From assembly GCA_027596075.1 (NCBI GenBank), contig JADGJC010000226.1, positions 2,323 to 50,621 on the forward strand: DNA of 48,299 nucleotides, written 5' to 3'. This document shows positions 1 to 11,676 of this stretch, one piece after another (position 1 is the stretch's first letter; the number at the start of each line of letters is the position of its first letter). Both the position numbers and the translations under genes were made by a program. Below the pieces are notes generated by a model. It worked only from the letters and a program-made list of their open reading frames with translations, was not told the DNA's origin and did no database searches. Source of the DNA: Rhizophlyctis rosea (lineage: Eukaryota; Chytridiomycota; Chytridiomycetes; Rhizophlyctidales; Rhizophlyctidaceae).

Positions 1-2111
1 CCCCTCAACAACCCCCTCCGCACACCGACCACCCGCTCTACCACCTCCCAAACCCACTCCCACCCCACCTCCCCCACCACCTCCACCACCCCCCGTCTTC
101 TCCCCCTTCCCCCCACCTCCCCCCGCCCCCGTAACTCTCCCACAACCCCTCGAACTAGCCGCATACCGAATAATGGCGCTAGCCCCGCTCCCATCATCCA
201 TCTCCATTTCCCGGCGCAACACATCAAGCGAAGCATCAATATCATCGCCTGCACCGCCGCACCCACCAGAAAAGAGAATCGTGCTCGGAGTCGGGTAGTG
301 GGTGCCATGAGCACCGTGAGGATGTGGAGAAGTGTTGGTGGGATAGGAGTTGGCGCGTGTGGCCGCGTACGGCGGGGTCGTGAATCGAGATGGTCGGGAT
401 GGGTTATTTGTTGTTGTTGCTGATGATGATGGTGCAGTAGCTGTTGTCGGGGACGGTGTCGCGCGTGGAGAATGTGGTGGTACAGGGGATTGGGGAGGCG
501 ATGATGCTGATGATGAAGAATTGGCGGAAGTAGAGGAATGGCGGCGAGTTGCATGGGGTGGGTTGTGATGGGAATCGGACGGAACGTATCCGGCGCTACG
601 GCGCTTGAGCTTGTCGACTTTCGCGGGAGGGGTTGGGGCGGGAAATGAACTGTTGCGTCGGAGGACGCCGGCGGATCGGCCGAGGGTGGCGAAGGCGCGG
701 GAGGTGGGGACAGTGGGGACTGGGACTTCGACTTTGTTGAATTGGTCTGTTCGCGATGGAATTGTCTGTGAGTTGCTACAGAAACCGAGTTTGCTTTATC
801 GAAATAACATACCATCCGAAACCACCGCGATATCCACTTCGTGCATTGGAGCACGATACTCCACCGCTTTGCGACCATCAGCTGTCAACTGCTCAATAAC
901 AGCACAAACGCGCGCATACACAATTTGTGCCTCCTTCTGCGCCTGCTCATCTTCCGTTGATGTTAGTTTAGGTGTGGCGTCGCCAGTCTCCGTCTCTGGA
1001 TCAATCGACTGGGAAAGTTCCGTCTGGTCTTCCGCATCAGGTGCGGCTACAGTAACTGCTTTCTCTTCAAGAAGGACCGGATCGATAAATTCAGATAGAA
1101 CCGAGTCGTCTTCATCGATTTCTAGTCCCTTCAGCCTGCATGCCGTTGATCAATTTCTGGACCAGCGACTTCCAGTTATTTTCAAATTGAACTCACTTAG
1201 CAATTTCGTGCCTCATCTGTTCGATGAGTTGGGACTGCTTTCTGATGGTGGTCTCCAAGGACGTATTTACCGCCAAAAGAGATGTGTTTGAAATCTCTAG
1301 ATCCATGATCTAAAAGGCATGCGTGATAAGATCTCTGAACAATGCTGCCCGAGTCAACACTTTTCAGTCTGTACCTTCCGTAGTGCTCGATCATTTGCCT
1401 GCAGCTCAATGGCTATCGGGTCATTGTTTTTCGCCGCTTCCAGACACGATGGGCAAACAGAAACTGTGATTTCGCTAGGGGACACGCGTGGTGCGGAGGA
1501 TTTTGGTGTAGGCGGCTTTGGCTGCATAAAATATGTCAAAACCACCATATTTTCGCCAGCCGAATCCGAACTAGATCCCCCACCTTACTACTGCCCCCAG
1601 ACTTGACACTCGAAGCAGTCGAAACAACCGATCCACTACGTCTGACCTTGTACGACGAAGTATCACTTGATTTCACCGACGACGGCATCACGGTTGCATG
1701 CGAAACCTCGATGCTCTCCAAAGACCCAACAGATCCAACTTCGCTCGGTTCAGAAGGCGCATACTGAACGCTGTGATCCACAGAACGTGCCTTGCGGATG
1801 AATGGTATCGGAATGGGGGCAGGGTGATCCAAATTCTGTTTGGCCCATTCGTTTTCTCTCCGCGCGTTCCTAGGTGCACCGGCTGCTACTGCAGCGGTGG
1901 CGGCTGTCACATGAACTCTTGGGGCAGGACTTTGTGAGCGGGCTTTCGAGGACGAGTTGGATGGAGATCGGGACATTGGGGTTGCGGGAAAGACACGGGA
2001 TACGGGAGGTCGTTTTGATGATGCGGGCGCGGATTTGACGCGTTGCGATCCGTTGGGAGTGGACGTTGCGGCGATGGCATCTTTTAGCTGGGAGTCACTG
2101 ATGCGCGGCAT
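1..2111 (-). CDS. Hypothetical fungal protein, Ser-rich N-terminus plus coiled coil, partial at window edge
   Basis: Five exons can be joined in phase on the minus strand: 2111-1584, 1521-1375, 1309-1197, 1135-813 and 746 running off base 1. The introns are 61-66 nt. At least 619 residues are encoded. The N-terminal part (MPRISDSQLKDAIAAT...) is rich in Ser, Pro and basic residues. A short Cys pair (VCPSCLEAA) then leads into a helical, coiled-coil-like stretch across exons 2-3 (ELQANDRALRK, then MDLEISNTSLLAVN). Exon 4 is acidic. The last visible exon is Ser/Pro-rich and becomes extremely Gly-rich near the edge. The DLEISN-SLLAVN segment resembles a motif I recall from uncharacterised fungal proteins, but I cannot name the family. 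The exon 1 donor (AAG|GTGGGG) is weak, though it is the only one that keeps phase with exon 2. The function and the C-terminus are unknown. Confidence 0.6.
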
Positions 2112-4777
2112 GGTTACTGTCAGGGTGTGCGTTCTATGCGAATGGATATAGATAACGCTTCGAAGTGCAAGCGTTTGGTATGGAATATCGTGATTGCTTT
2201 CTTTCAGTCAACAATAATTTACACGAAGGGTATCTGGATGTATAAGGAGTGGTAAACAGGAGCCTTCTATGACTTTTTGTGATACAAAGGAAATCATACC
2301 TTGGATGATATGTAGACAGCCTAAATTACAATATATTATTTATTTCAGTCGAAAGGGACCCAGGCAGACCGACGCCCTTTTCGTAACCAATTCCGGACGC
2401 CTTTGAACAAAATGGTTGGCAACGAGCAAGGTTAGGCCAAAACTTCACACTTTGGCGTGCAATTCATGTGCTCGGACCCCGTAAGCAAACAGACGCCTAT
2501 TCCCATAAATACCTGATTAGGATATTTGCCCAAAAAATTGATGTGTCGCTAGCAACAATTTTGGATGTGAACGTCTAGCACTCTACGCTTGCTCTAGCTT
2601 TCAAAAAAGAGAGTAGCCGTCGGGCGGAAGACCCACCGTGACTAGGTGCAAAGTCAGAGGGCGGTTGGTAGTGGTCTAGACAAAGCGCAGGACTTGCTGA
2701 CGATAACTGGCATAAGTGAATTGGGTATAGGTATTGGGTGGGAAGATGTCGTAACGAGAGGATAAGGACGGGACCGGCAGGGTGTTCAGGCGTTCCAGCC
2801 GCTGATGAAAGACAAGAAACGACAGGAGAGTGTTCGCTGTTGGTGGACGATGTGTGTGGTGTGGGCCCTGTGGGGTGGCAAGCCTGTGGCAAGCCTGTGG
2901 CAAGCGGCCGGCTGCACGCCAAAATTCATGCGACACAAGCGAAGGTTTTGTGACACCTGGTTTGCTTTGCACGCCAGACCGGACATGGGTGACGTTGGGC
3001 GAGCCGGACATGGTTGACAGCCAACTATGGCCAACCAAGCTCAGCCCGAAGTGAGTGGTGGGGCTTGAGGAAGTGGCTTTCCATACTGTATGTAGCACAT
3101 CGTGCCAGGATGACACACGCGCCGGGAGGCACAGGGAGGAGGGCCCTGGTCGCAATCAAAAGATTCAAAGACATGGCAATCGTGGAGTACCACCCGTCAT
3201 GTCAGCTGGTTTTAAGTAATCATAAAATAAAATATAAGTATATATTGAATGGATCATTTGAGAAATTCACATGCGGATGCGGTGATTTTGTCTACACAAT
3301 CCTTTGAGGGAAACGATCAGAAACAGCACTTCAATGCAATTTGTAGTTTTCCAGTCACTCAAACGCACTCGAAGACTTGATCTTGATAAGATTTGATAAC
3401 GGCCAAGGAGGCCCCCGAACTTGCGGGATCATCCTAAGGCCAGAAACACTCCACTGGAATGCCGACGACTGGGGCGTTTGAGGTTTTGATAATGGATATT
3501 AGTAGGTAAGTGATCCAATGGCCTGAAGCATTTGAGTCACCTCATGACTACTGTGGTCGAGGTCCGTTCCAGGGGAAAAGGCGGTACCAGTGGTACCGAG
3601 GGAGAATGGTCGATCCTGAGTGCCGTACTAGCGCGGGACCACGAGACTGGATGCCTACGGAGGGACCGGATAATAAAAAAGTCCAGGACTATGCGTAGGG
3701 TCTAGTGGGAGATTGTGGTGTGGGAGAGAGTCAGGCCGAAACCTTGTGTTGCAATTTTGCAAAAGCTCGGGACAAGCTGGAGCTGCTGGAACAACTAGGC
3801 CACTCAGGCCATCGCATGTCGTCTATTGAAGACCACTTGTTCTCATCTGTTTCAAACATTGAACTCATAGGCCTTGATCGGGTCTCCAGGGTGGCAAGTC
3901 TATTGCTGAAAGACCCATTGAGTACGGTGATAGATGGTTGTGGATCTTGAACTTTCTAGAGTTCCGATTTCCACTGATTTCCCCGGTCCCGTACAGTTCG
4001 GTCATGTGACCAGCGCGTTCAAAACCCAATAGTGACGAATCTAACTATTGCCATAACAGCTGACGACCATTAGTGGTCCAACGATGTGGCCAAAAACCAC
4101 TGTGTGATGGCAGTGGGCATAGTTCGCAAATAATCAACCATCAGTGCTTTTGAGCTTTTGAAGTCATCCCAATCCATGTGGGCCCAGCCAGCTACAGGCG
4201 CTGCATCAGTTCTTCAGCGCTGTAGTGGTGACAACAACCCAGATAGACTTCAATTTCATACGCATCAAGACAACCAAGCAATTCGTGTCCCAAAAGACCC
4301 TCGCGGAACAATCATAACTAATCGCCACTAAATGACCAGTTCTCTCTCATTCAGGGTCTGAGCTGGCACAGCCCAAATGGGCCGAATCCATCACTTCATA
4401 TGTCAGCAACTGTGCCACAATAGTCAAGTCACGCCCCCTCCTCGTTCCCACCCATTCCCACCACTCAGATTGCCCATCCCACCTTCGAATTCCTCAGCCA
4501 CAACGGATGGAAAATCCCAGGTGCATCATTTGCCATCCGCCCTGATTCCGCAGCTTGGCGCATCACCGGTGACCGTGACACACACACCACCTCGCTGTTC
4601 CATCAAAAACAAAACCCCGTCAACCCCGTCTTCACACACAACCCTTCAGACAACTTTCTTGGTCTCTTTTTAACATTTTTGTTATTCCAACGAGCGCAAG
4701 CGTAGTCAGTAGGGAAGCTAAATAAGCTACAGACATATCATTACAAATCCTCGTTCTTGAAACCGTCATTTGATACG
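2112..4777. other. 2.7 kb intergenic region, no supported gene
   Basis: This region lies between two divergently oriented genes. It holds several 60-160 residue frames on both strands, but none has recognisable motifs or plausible splice partners. A short direct repeat (AAGCCTGTGGC, two to three copies) sits near 2879-2906. I see no RNA gene and no transposon coding sequence. Confidence 0.5.
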
Positions 4778-6284
4778 ATGGCTGGACAGGGATCGCTCGA
4801 TCCGCAGGATTACTTGGTTGATTATTTGCAAAGTGAGTGTTGTACTTCGCTTAGCGGTGCTTACGGGGTTGGCGCAAGGTGTTTGGGAAGTAGGAGAAGC
4901 TGTCTTTGTAGAGAAAAACGGTTATTTAGTCTATCAATTTGTCCAACATTCGATGCATTTGGCGCTATTGGTCGGCATGCGGAAGGGGTTTGTGGTTGTG
5001 GGATGATGATACTGGATCATTAGACTGGAGTCTGGATTAAGAAAGCTTTGCCCTCGCTGAAGAAAGCGGGTGACTGTGCGCTTTGCTTTGGAAACCGTCA
5101 TCGCATTGCTTGCCGATCATCCAGGCGAAACGGGGTGCATGGCATTTGGTGCGAGTCATTCAATGTATCGGGTGGTTGCTTCGCTCAGCTCGGGATGTTG
5201 GTAACCCAGTTGCGCTGTCTGCACTCGATGTCACTGCGGGACACATTCGCAGCGGGCATGGGAAGCGACATTGACGTGATGTGAGAAGGATTGAATACTA
5301 ATCAATGTCTTTTCGTTCTATGCAATCAGGCGTCGAAAATCTCGCACCGGAGATGAACCACATCTTCACGGAGCTTGCTGAAAAAGAGAATGAATTCCAA
5401 AGTAAGTTTTTTTTGAAGCTAACCCATCACCGTCGTCCACCATGAATATGAAGCTTATGAAACATTCCCTCCTTTCAACTCCCAGACGTCCGCAAACAAG
5501 CAACAGGCCAACACCTCTCACTTCACCGCCACCACCACTCCCACAGCAACAACAACAACAACACCCCCACCACACCGCAACCAAAACCCCACTACCTCCC
5601 CGGCTCCGTCCCGCGCGAAGAAATCGACGCCGTCCGCGGCATCCGCAAAGCCTACGGCCGCGCCGGGCAGGTCGCGGGCGAAAAGCTGGACATTGCCAAC
5701 AAGGCGTTGGCGCTGCTCGAGGCGCATTTGAAACGGTTGGATGCGGATATCAGTAGTATGGGGATTGACTTGAAGGCGGAGGGGAGTGGTGGGGTTGGGG
5801 GGAGTGGGAGTGCGGATGTGAGGTACCGTGGGGAGAGGGGGAGGAAGAAGAGGAGGAGGGTGGAGAAGACGTAAGTATAGTCGTGTTTGTATGTGGTTGG
5901 TTGCTGAGGTTTGGAATTAATTCTAACATTGTGCACGCATTCTTCCCAACTGTAGTACCGAAAGCGACTCTGACGTCGATGTCGAGTACGGCGATGAGGA
6001 TACCGCCACCTACTGCTTCTGCCAAGACGTAAGTGTCATCGCCATCCACCTTCTCTGTTCCACGACTTTAACTCCTCTTCAACCATTAACATCCTTCCCC
6101 TCTCGACAATCAGGTCTCCTACGGCGACATGATCGCCTGCGACTCCCCAAGCTGCCCCTACGAATGGTTCCACTACGACTGCGTCGGCCTCACCGAACCG
6201 CCCAAGGGAAAGTGGTTCTGTTCCTACTGTCTGGGACACGGGAGGGCGGGCAGGAAGAGGAGGATGGATGAGGGTGGGAGGTGA
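4778..6284 (+). CDS. ING-family PHD-finger protein (histone acetyltransferase/deacetylase complex subunit)
   Basis: The exons are 4778-4832, 5330-5401, 5486-5870, 5956-6028 and 6114-6284, encoding 251 residues in phase. The N-terminal ING helical domain starts at [17 protein letters not shown]. It is followed by an Asn/His-rich linker and a basic, NLS-like stretch ([11 protein letters not shown], near residue 160). The C-terminal PHD finger has all eight zinc ligands: C191, C193, C204, C209, H215, C218, C231 and C234. The CDSPSC...[10 protein letters not shown] core is typical of ING readers of H3K4me3, with Tyr190 in the aromatic-cage position. A short basic tail ([14 protein letters not shown]) follows the finger, where ING proteins carry a polybasic region. 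ING proteins recruit histone acetyltransferase or deacetylase complexes in the nucleus. Intron 1 is unusually long at 497 nt and has a TACTAAT branch site at 5296-5302. The family assignment is firm, but which ING paralogue this is cannot be told. Confidence 0.93.
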
Positions 6285-6718
6285 AAGACGATTTTTGGAA
6301 GGCTATGGCGATTGTTGGAAAAGGGGGTTTTGTATATTTTGGAAGGCAGTATCATAGGGGAGTTGGGGGATCTTGCTTCTTGCGGAAGCGCATCTTGTCC
6401 TCTCTTCCCATCTTTCTTCGAAGTAGTAAATAGTTTAGGATAGGTTGTATAAATTGGGTTTCTTGTTTTCTTTCTTGAATGTATCAGAAGGTTTTCAGGA
6501 TTTTGTATGTATGGGTTTTTTGTTTTCGTGTTGGTCAACATGTTTCTTTATGAAGTGCAAACGAGTCCTGATCATCTTCAATGGGAATTGTAATGTGTAT
6601 GTTGTTATATCATTTTGCTTATTCTACAATTAGGAGGCTCCCCTCTGGCTTTCTCACCCAGGACTGGGGACCTGGCGATGGTGACATTACAGCCCCCCCT
6701 TGCTGTCCGATGTGCCTT

Positions 6719-6744
<26 letters not shown>
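6719..6744. repeat. (TG)13 dinucleotide microsatellite
   Basis: Thirteen uninterrupted TG units lie downstream of the ING gene, within 6285-6912. That stretch otherwise holds only the 3' flanks of two convergent genes. TG-rich imperfect sequence continues to about 6820. Confidence 0.95.
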
Positions 6745-6749
<5 letters not shown>

Positions 6750-6912
6750 ACTTGTGTCGTTTGGTAGGTTGGTTTGGTCTTGAATGATGTGTCGTTTTGT
6801 GTATGTATGTGTGTGAGAGTTCGTTGGTGCGCAGCTTGCACCACCTGTGAAACCTGTGGGGTACCTGCTGAACTAATTCTAGTGCTTGCCGAATATCTGT
6901 AAAGCAAAGTCG

Positions 6913-8011
6913 TCAGTAAAGGTTGTGCCGACGAGTCCCTATCAGAAAGGCATCGTTAGATCTCTTGTTGAAAGAACCGAAAGAAGCATGCTAGACTTAC
7001 TCGGTAGGACCGTGTTGGCTAACATGCGACTGATCTCATGTCGCAAAGATATGAGTTCTGAGACCTCCCTGAAGTCGAAGAAGTTTAGAACTTTATCCAA
7101 TGGCTGCTTCGGAAGATATGGGAGACTAACCTCACTCCTTGATTCCCGAAGCTTAGTCTCAAAACAGGGGGTGACTGGGTCTTGAGGAAACCTACATGCC
7201 GACTGCAGGAAGGGAGGTAAGCTTAGTATATGGTAACTTGTTGGATTGACGAAAGGATGGATGCCAACCTTGACAAGTGTCATCGGATGCATGGTTTCCA
7301 GGGAACTCGGCGGGACTCCTTTCCACCAGCTGTAATAGTGGGGGAGCTGAAAGCGAACAGTGAGCTTGAGTGACACCAATGGGCAAAACGACTTGAACAT
7401 ACATGACCGAAGTCATTGGAGTGCTGGTCCCGAGGTTTGCTGTTATGGGAATCTTGGTGGGACTACCTCCTCTATAGGAGTGGCCTTGAAGTGCGCAAAG
7501 TAAGTTCGGATACTCTAGAAGTGGAAGTTCACAGTCTTGACTTACTTGACCGCAGTCTCTAGCCGCTGGTCCCAGGATGGTGCACGCGCTTGAGGGGGAC
7601 CACTTTCTATCCCGGAAGAAGTCTGTATTGATGGATGAATGCGTTAGAAGGACAGAGTATCCAAAAGGAAAAGCAGTGGTTGGTAACGTACTGGACAGAA
7701 GTATCTTGTATGCTGGTCCGCCTGGTGCTATGGTTCTCCCATCCTCGCATCGTTCTGAGTGTTCTGGAAGGGAAAGACATTGTGAATGTCGGGAGTGAAT
7801 GGGGAATGGGCATGTGCGAGATCTGAACATACCGGTTTGTGAATGATAGACTATGTTTGCGAGGGAAAGAACGATTTGCAAGGAAACGACCGCTGCAGTC
7901 CTTGTCAATGGTTGTAGTGGACTTAGGTGGGGACCAGAGAAGATGAAATGAGGGTCTTTGCTTACACAATGGGGTCTTACAGGACGTATGGCGCATCAGA
8001 CACACTGCCAT
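6913..8011 (-). CDS. Unrecognised multi-exon gene, divergent from KTI12
   Basis: Eight exons join in one reading frame: 8011-7981, 7892-7833, 7763-7692, 7622-7546, 7462-7403, 7346-7269, 7202-7001 and 6938-6913. The donors are mostly strong (GTAAG, GTATG, GTACG) and the introns are 56-88 nt. The product is about 200 residues. It starts with a hydrophobic stretch (VVSLQIVLSLANIV), possibly a signal peptide or membrane anchor, and ends in a helical region (FFDFREVSELISLRHEI). I do not recognise it. Seven junctions in consistent phase argue for a real transcript. Two of the introns are exact multiples of three, however, and the stretch 7192-7908 is also open without splicing. The last exon could instead begin at a later acceptor (TTTACAG, about 6899), which would give a different C-terminus. 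The ATG lies 200 bp from the KTI12 start, so the two probably share a promoter. Confidence 0.35.
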
Positions 8012-8211
8012 GGCGCTTTCATTCACCCAGCCACTTTGCGCCAACAGCCACAAACAAGCCACGCTCGTTCTGGGTTTCAACCTTGCAAGTTGCAAGCTTG
8101 CAACGCTGCCTGCAGCCGAAAATAGCACTCGTTCCCAGTCCTTCGCTGTTCCTGATATCATTCCAATCGCCGCGGCAGTCCCAGCTCGCCTAACCACCCA
8201 ACACAACCACC
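8012..8211. promoter_or_regulatory. 200 bp divergent intergenic region upstream of KTI12
   Basis: This gap separates the KTI12 start codon from the proposed start of the minus-strand gene. It has no open frame of its own and contains a GCAACTTGCAAG / CTTGCAAC-like repeat near 8080-8105. It is called a promoter only from its position. Confidence 0.35.
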
Positions 8212-9243
8212 ATGCCGCTCATAACAATGTGCGGCATTCCCTGTAGCGGGAAGACCACGCGCGCGGTGGAGCTTGCGCGGCAGCTTGAAGAGCATATTGC
8301 GGAACATGCTGCCGAGTTTGCGGAGAAGAAAGTCACGGTGCGGCCGACCGTGGTTGTTTTGAACGACGAAAGCTTGAATATTGATAAGAACGTGGCGTAT
8401 ACTGGTTGGTATGCTTTTGTTTGCGAGAGATCTGATTGGCAGGGTAACGGCGGTACCTGTTTCTCCTGACTTTTTAATGACTTTGACAGACGCGAATGAA
8501 GAGAAGAAGGCGCGAGGGGCTTTGATATCCGCTGTTGAGAGACATTTATCAAGAGAGACTGTGGTCGTATGCGACGGAATGAATTATATCAAGGGCTTCA
8601 GATATCAATTGTACTGCGTTGCCAGAGCACTTGGAACTCCCCACTGCGTTGTGAGTGAAATTCTCGACCACTAGATGACCTTTGCTTGCATATTCATGGA
8701 ACGTTGCGTTTGCAGGTATATTGTGGCACATCAATTGACGTAGCTCAATCACACCACGCCTCCCTCCCCGCATCGCAAACATACCCCGCCGACACTTTCG
8801 CCAACCTCGCCTCCCGCTTTGAAGAGCCTGACGCCCGCAACCGCTGGGACTCTCCCCTTTTCACAGTCCTCTCAACGGACGCTACTGCACCGCTGATTCC
8901 AGACTTAGCATCGGCCGTCATCCTCCGCAAGCCTCCACCGCCCAATCTCTCCACAGTCGTGAAACCTCTCACTGAAACGAACTACCTCCACGATATGGAC
9001 CGCGCAACGCAAGATATTGTTGATGCAGTCTTGGAGGCGCAGAAGAATGGTGCGGGACCAGGGACCGGTGTAGAAGTGCCGAAAACGACAATGAAAGTAG
9101 TTTTGCCCGGGAGGAATGTGACGATGAGTGAATTGCGGAGATTGAGAAGGCAGTATACGAATTTGAATAAGATGCACACACAATTGGATTTGGGGAAGGT
9201 TGCTGAGGCGTTTGCGGAATATCTGAATGCTAATTTGGGTTGA
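8212..9243 (+). CDS. KTI12: KTI12 homologue, Elongator-associated P-loop protein
   Basis: Three exons (8212-8404, 8490-8650, 8716-9243) encode 293 residues, against about 313 in yeast Kti12. The N-terminus holds a P-loop, GIPCSGKTT, at residues 8-16. The family block RGALISAVERHLS...VVCDGMNYIKGFRYQLYC follows in exon 2. The C-terminal helical region ends in LRRLRRQYTNLNKMH and KVAEAFAEYLN, both typical of the family. Kti12 is an ATPase that binds Elongator and tRNA and supports wobble-uridine modification (mcm5/ncm5). It is related to the selenocysteine tRNA kinase PSTK. The first intron uses a weak GTTGGT donor, but both junctions keep phase and the protein aligns through them. This identification is secure. 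Confidence 0.95.
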
Positions 9244-9482
9244 GAGGATATATTTTTTGACGTCTCGAAAGGTAGGAACCATGTAGATATAGAAGCGTAG
9301 GCAGCAATAGCATAGCCATCGGAGGCTGCGCAATATGTAAATAGGGTAGCTTCCACACCATGTGCATAAAACCCAGCATAGAGCTTTGCAGCATCATACT
9401 ATGCGTGTCGTGACAGCTTATGAACTGGTCTTTTGAAGTAATGTATTGCCGTGCTGAACATACAAAAATGTTTGTGAATTTC

Positions 9483-10992
9483 CTATTTCAGTTTTCGAAT
9501 GTCTATACGAAATATCACATGTACCTCGACTTGGCTTACCTGCCAGAAGAATTGATTACTCGTGAAATACAAATACCCATCAGTCACACTTAGGGTATCC
9601 GGCCACTGGATCCTTGCATCTCTCACAAACGGCTCTGCAATCCCTGTATCCACATCAAACTTGTAGATGGCGTTCTGCTCTCCAGCGCTGAGATACACCA
9701 CACCCTTACTGTCCGTTTCTAGACCATCAGAGCTGGATCCCTTCTCCACATAATCTCTAACTGCAGCCCCCACCTGATCGTCCGATACGGACGAATCAGC
9801 GAGGAGGGAAATTGGGACAGAGTAGATGCGACGGGAAGAGAGCGGGCAGTAACTGATGTGAGAGGCATTTGCGGTGATGGCAATGCTGTCTGCACCAAAT
9901 GCGACGGATTGAGGTGGTTTGGAGGGAACTCGGACGTACATGGGGATTCCATCAAAGGAGGGAACGAACCCTTTTACTGGTTGCGTGAAAGGGTGGGAGG
10001 CGAGACGGCGGAGGAATGTGCCGGTGGAGAGGTCGACCACTATGAGTGCGGGTGTGGTGTCGGAAGAGTCGGTTATATAGGCGGTGCCTTCAGGCCCTTT
10101 GTTGAGGTCAAAGCGGACGTCGTTCGGGTAGGAGGTTGGTAGGGAAATGTTCTCTTGGGAATAATGAGAATAAGTGTCTCACCACAATGAGCCTCGGGTC
10201 ATGTTGCATACTTGAGGAAATATGATCGACTTGAACACCTCATTGGAGTTGATGTCGATTCCGACAAGTTTGGGCCCGCCATATTTTGAAGGTGGTTGCT
10301 CGAAGTTCAAATACGGACGACCTGTATCCAATACCCAGAGTCTGCAGAGTCATGCGGGCATTGGTTAGTGACGGGGTAGATTTGGGTCTCGGCCCAATGA
10401 CCTTGCAACTGATGAGACCGACCTATCCTTTCCATCCAGAACTACACTCTGTACAGATACAAAGTACTCCTTCAGATCTCTAGCTTCGAAGCTCTTATTC
10501 CCACCAGGCCAGTTGATGTCCTGGTTGGGGTATGGGACTTCCTCCCCATCCTTGATCTCTGCAACGGTGAGATGACGCCGCCCAACGGATCATCTGTCGT
10601 GCCAAACCATCGTGGATAGTTGACAAATATGCGTTTGTTGTCCGAGGTTACTGTTACTCCGGTAGGAAACTAGTTGATTGTGTATCAAGTGTAAGCGCGG
10701 GATGAAGGAGATTACCGTCCCGAATCTCCCATGGTGGACAAAATCTTACTTGATTGTTGAATAGGTGGAACGTCTCAAGAGCAGGACCAAGTGTGCCATT
10801 GTCGGGTTTGCCGAAGCCTGTCACTTCATTGTTGGCAATGCGCAGGTAGGGAAGGGATCCACCCGTGGAAGGGGATGCCGAAGCGCATGATAGTGAAAGT
10901 ATCACCCACTGAGGGACCAAGACGCGGATGAGGCGTTGAAATGTTGACGTTGCCATGGCATAAAGCATTTTGATTGTGTGTAAATTCCTCAC
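9483..10992 (-). CDS. Yellow / major royal jelly protein-like secreted beta-propeller, with frame lesions
   Basis: The exons are 10992-10750, 10669-10423, 10341-10212 and 10154-9483. The first ATG could also be 10956, which begins a cleaner signal peptide (hydrophobic VLVPQWVILSLSCASA). The family core is clear: FPTGVTVTSDNKRIFVNYPRW, then DRLWVLDTGRPYLNF, then SYPNDVRFDL, and PLSSRRIYSVP with SDGLETDSKGVVYLS and WPDTLSVTDGYLYFTSNQ. Major royal jelly/yellow proteins are secreted six-blade propellers; fungal members are of unknown function. Two things are odd. Inside exon 2, between PLGGVIS and TVAEIKDG (about 10575-10580), the frame needs one extra base. Exon 4 must start at GAG (10154), where the preceding bases are AA, not AG. 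This is either a decaying gene or local sequence error. The family call is secure, but whether the gene is intact is not. Confidence 0.75.
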
Positions 10993-11676
10993 TTCTCAAA
11001 AGCTATGCGACTGCTCGTCCAAGATATAGATATATGGTTTCCTCAATGACTGGATTGGTCCATTAATTGACGTCCTCGACGTCAGGCTTCCAGTAAAAAT
11101 AATGACGCGAGGGCCCTTTGAAAACGCGTGAAGATCGGGCCGAGAGCCTAGCTCCCAGGCCCGCTAAACATAGCTATCGCGAAATGTACCCTTTGCCCTC
11201 CAGCCTTGCACTGAATCCTGCCTATCAATTCTTTCCCCCACACGTCCCCATTGTTCCTTCTCCGTACCACTCCATGTCGGATCAACTTTTTTTTTTAAAA
11301 AAGATGGGCGGACGCTTCCCATCACAAAGTTGCATATGATGGAATCTGCCACTAGAAGGTTCTTGCTTACGTACGAAATGCGCAGCAACCAGTAAACATG
11401 GGAGAGATCAAGTACAATGGAAGGGCTTCTCAGGGTCTTCCCGAGGGTCCCAGTGTCTAAACAACGCGGCCTCCGTCAGGCCACAATATCAATCGGCCAT
11501 TTGAATTGCATGCAATCGCGTACAAGAAACACTAAGAAACGTTGAGTTCACGATCGATCTTCCTGTCCAATACTTGGGATTCGCTTCGGGAACAGCACTT
11601 ATCTTCTCTCACTGCGCTCTGAATTTCAGCCGCCTGCACCATCTGCATGGTGATGTAAAACGAGCTTTTTCTACAC
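10993..11676. promoter_or_regulatory. 684 bp divergent intergenic region between the propeller gene and the ABC transporter
   Basis: There is no supported gene here. A 10-T run followed by A6 lies near 11287-11301. Any promoters for the two outward-facing genes must lie in this interval, but I cannot point to a specific element. Confidence 0.35.

Noticed and set aside
605..1291. 228-codon plus-strand frame
   Set aside because: It overlaps the spliced minus-strand gene and has no motif.
2575..3155. Overlapping 80-160 codon frames on the minus strand
   Set aside because: They have no recognised motif, no consistent splice partners and a short internal direct repeat; probably non-coding.
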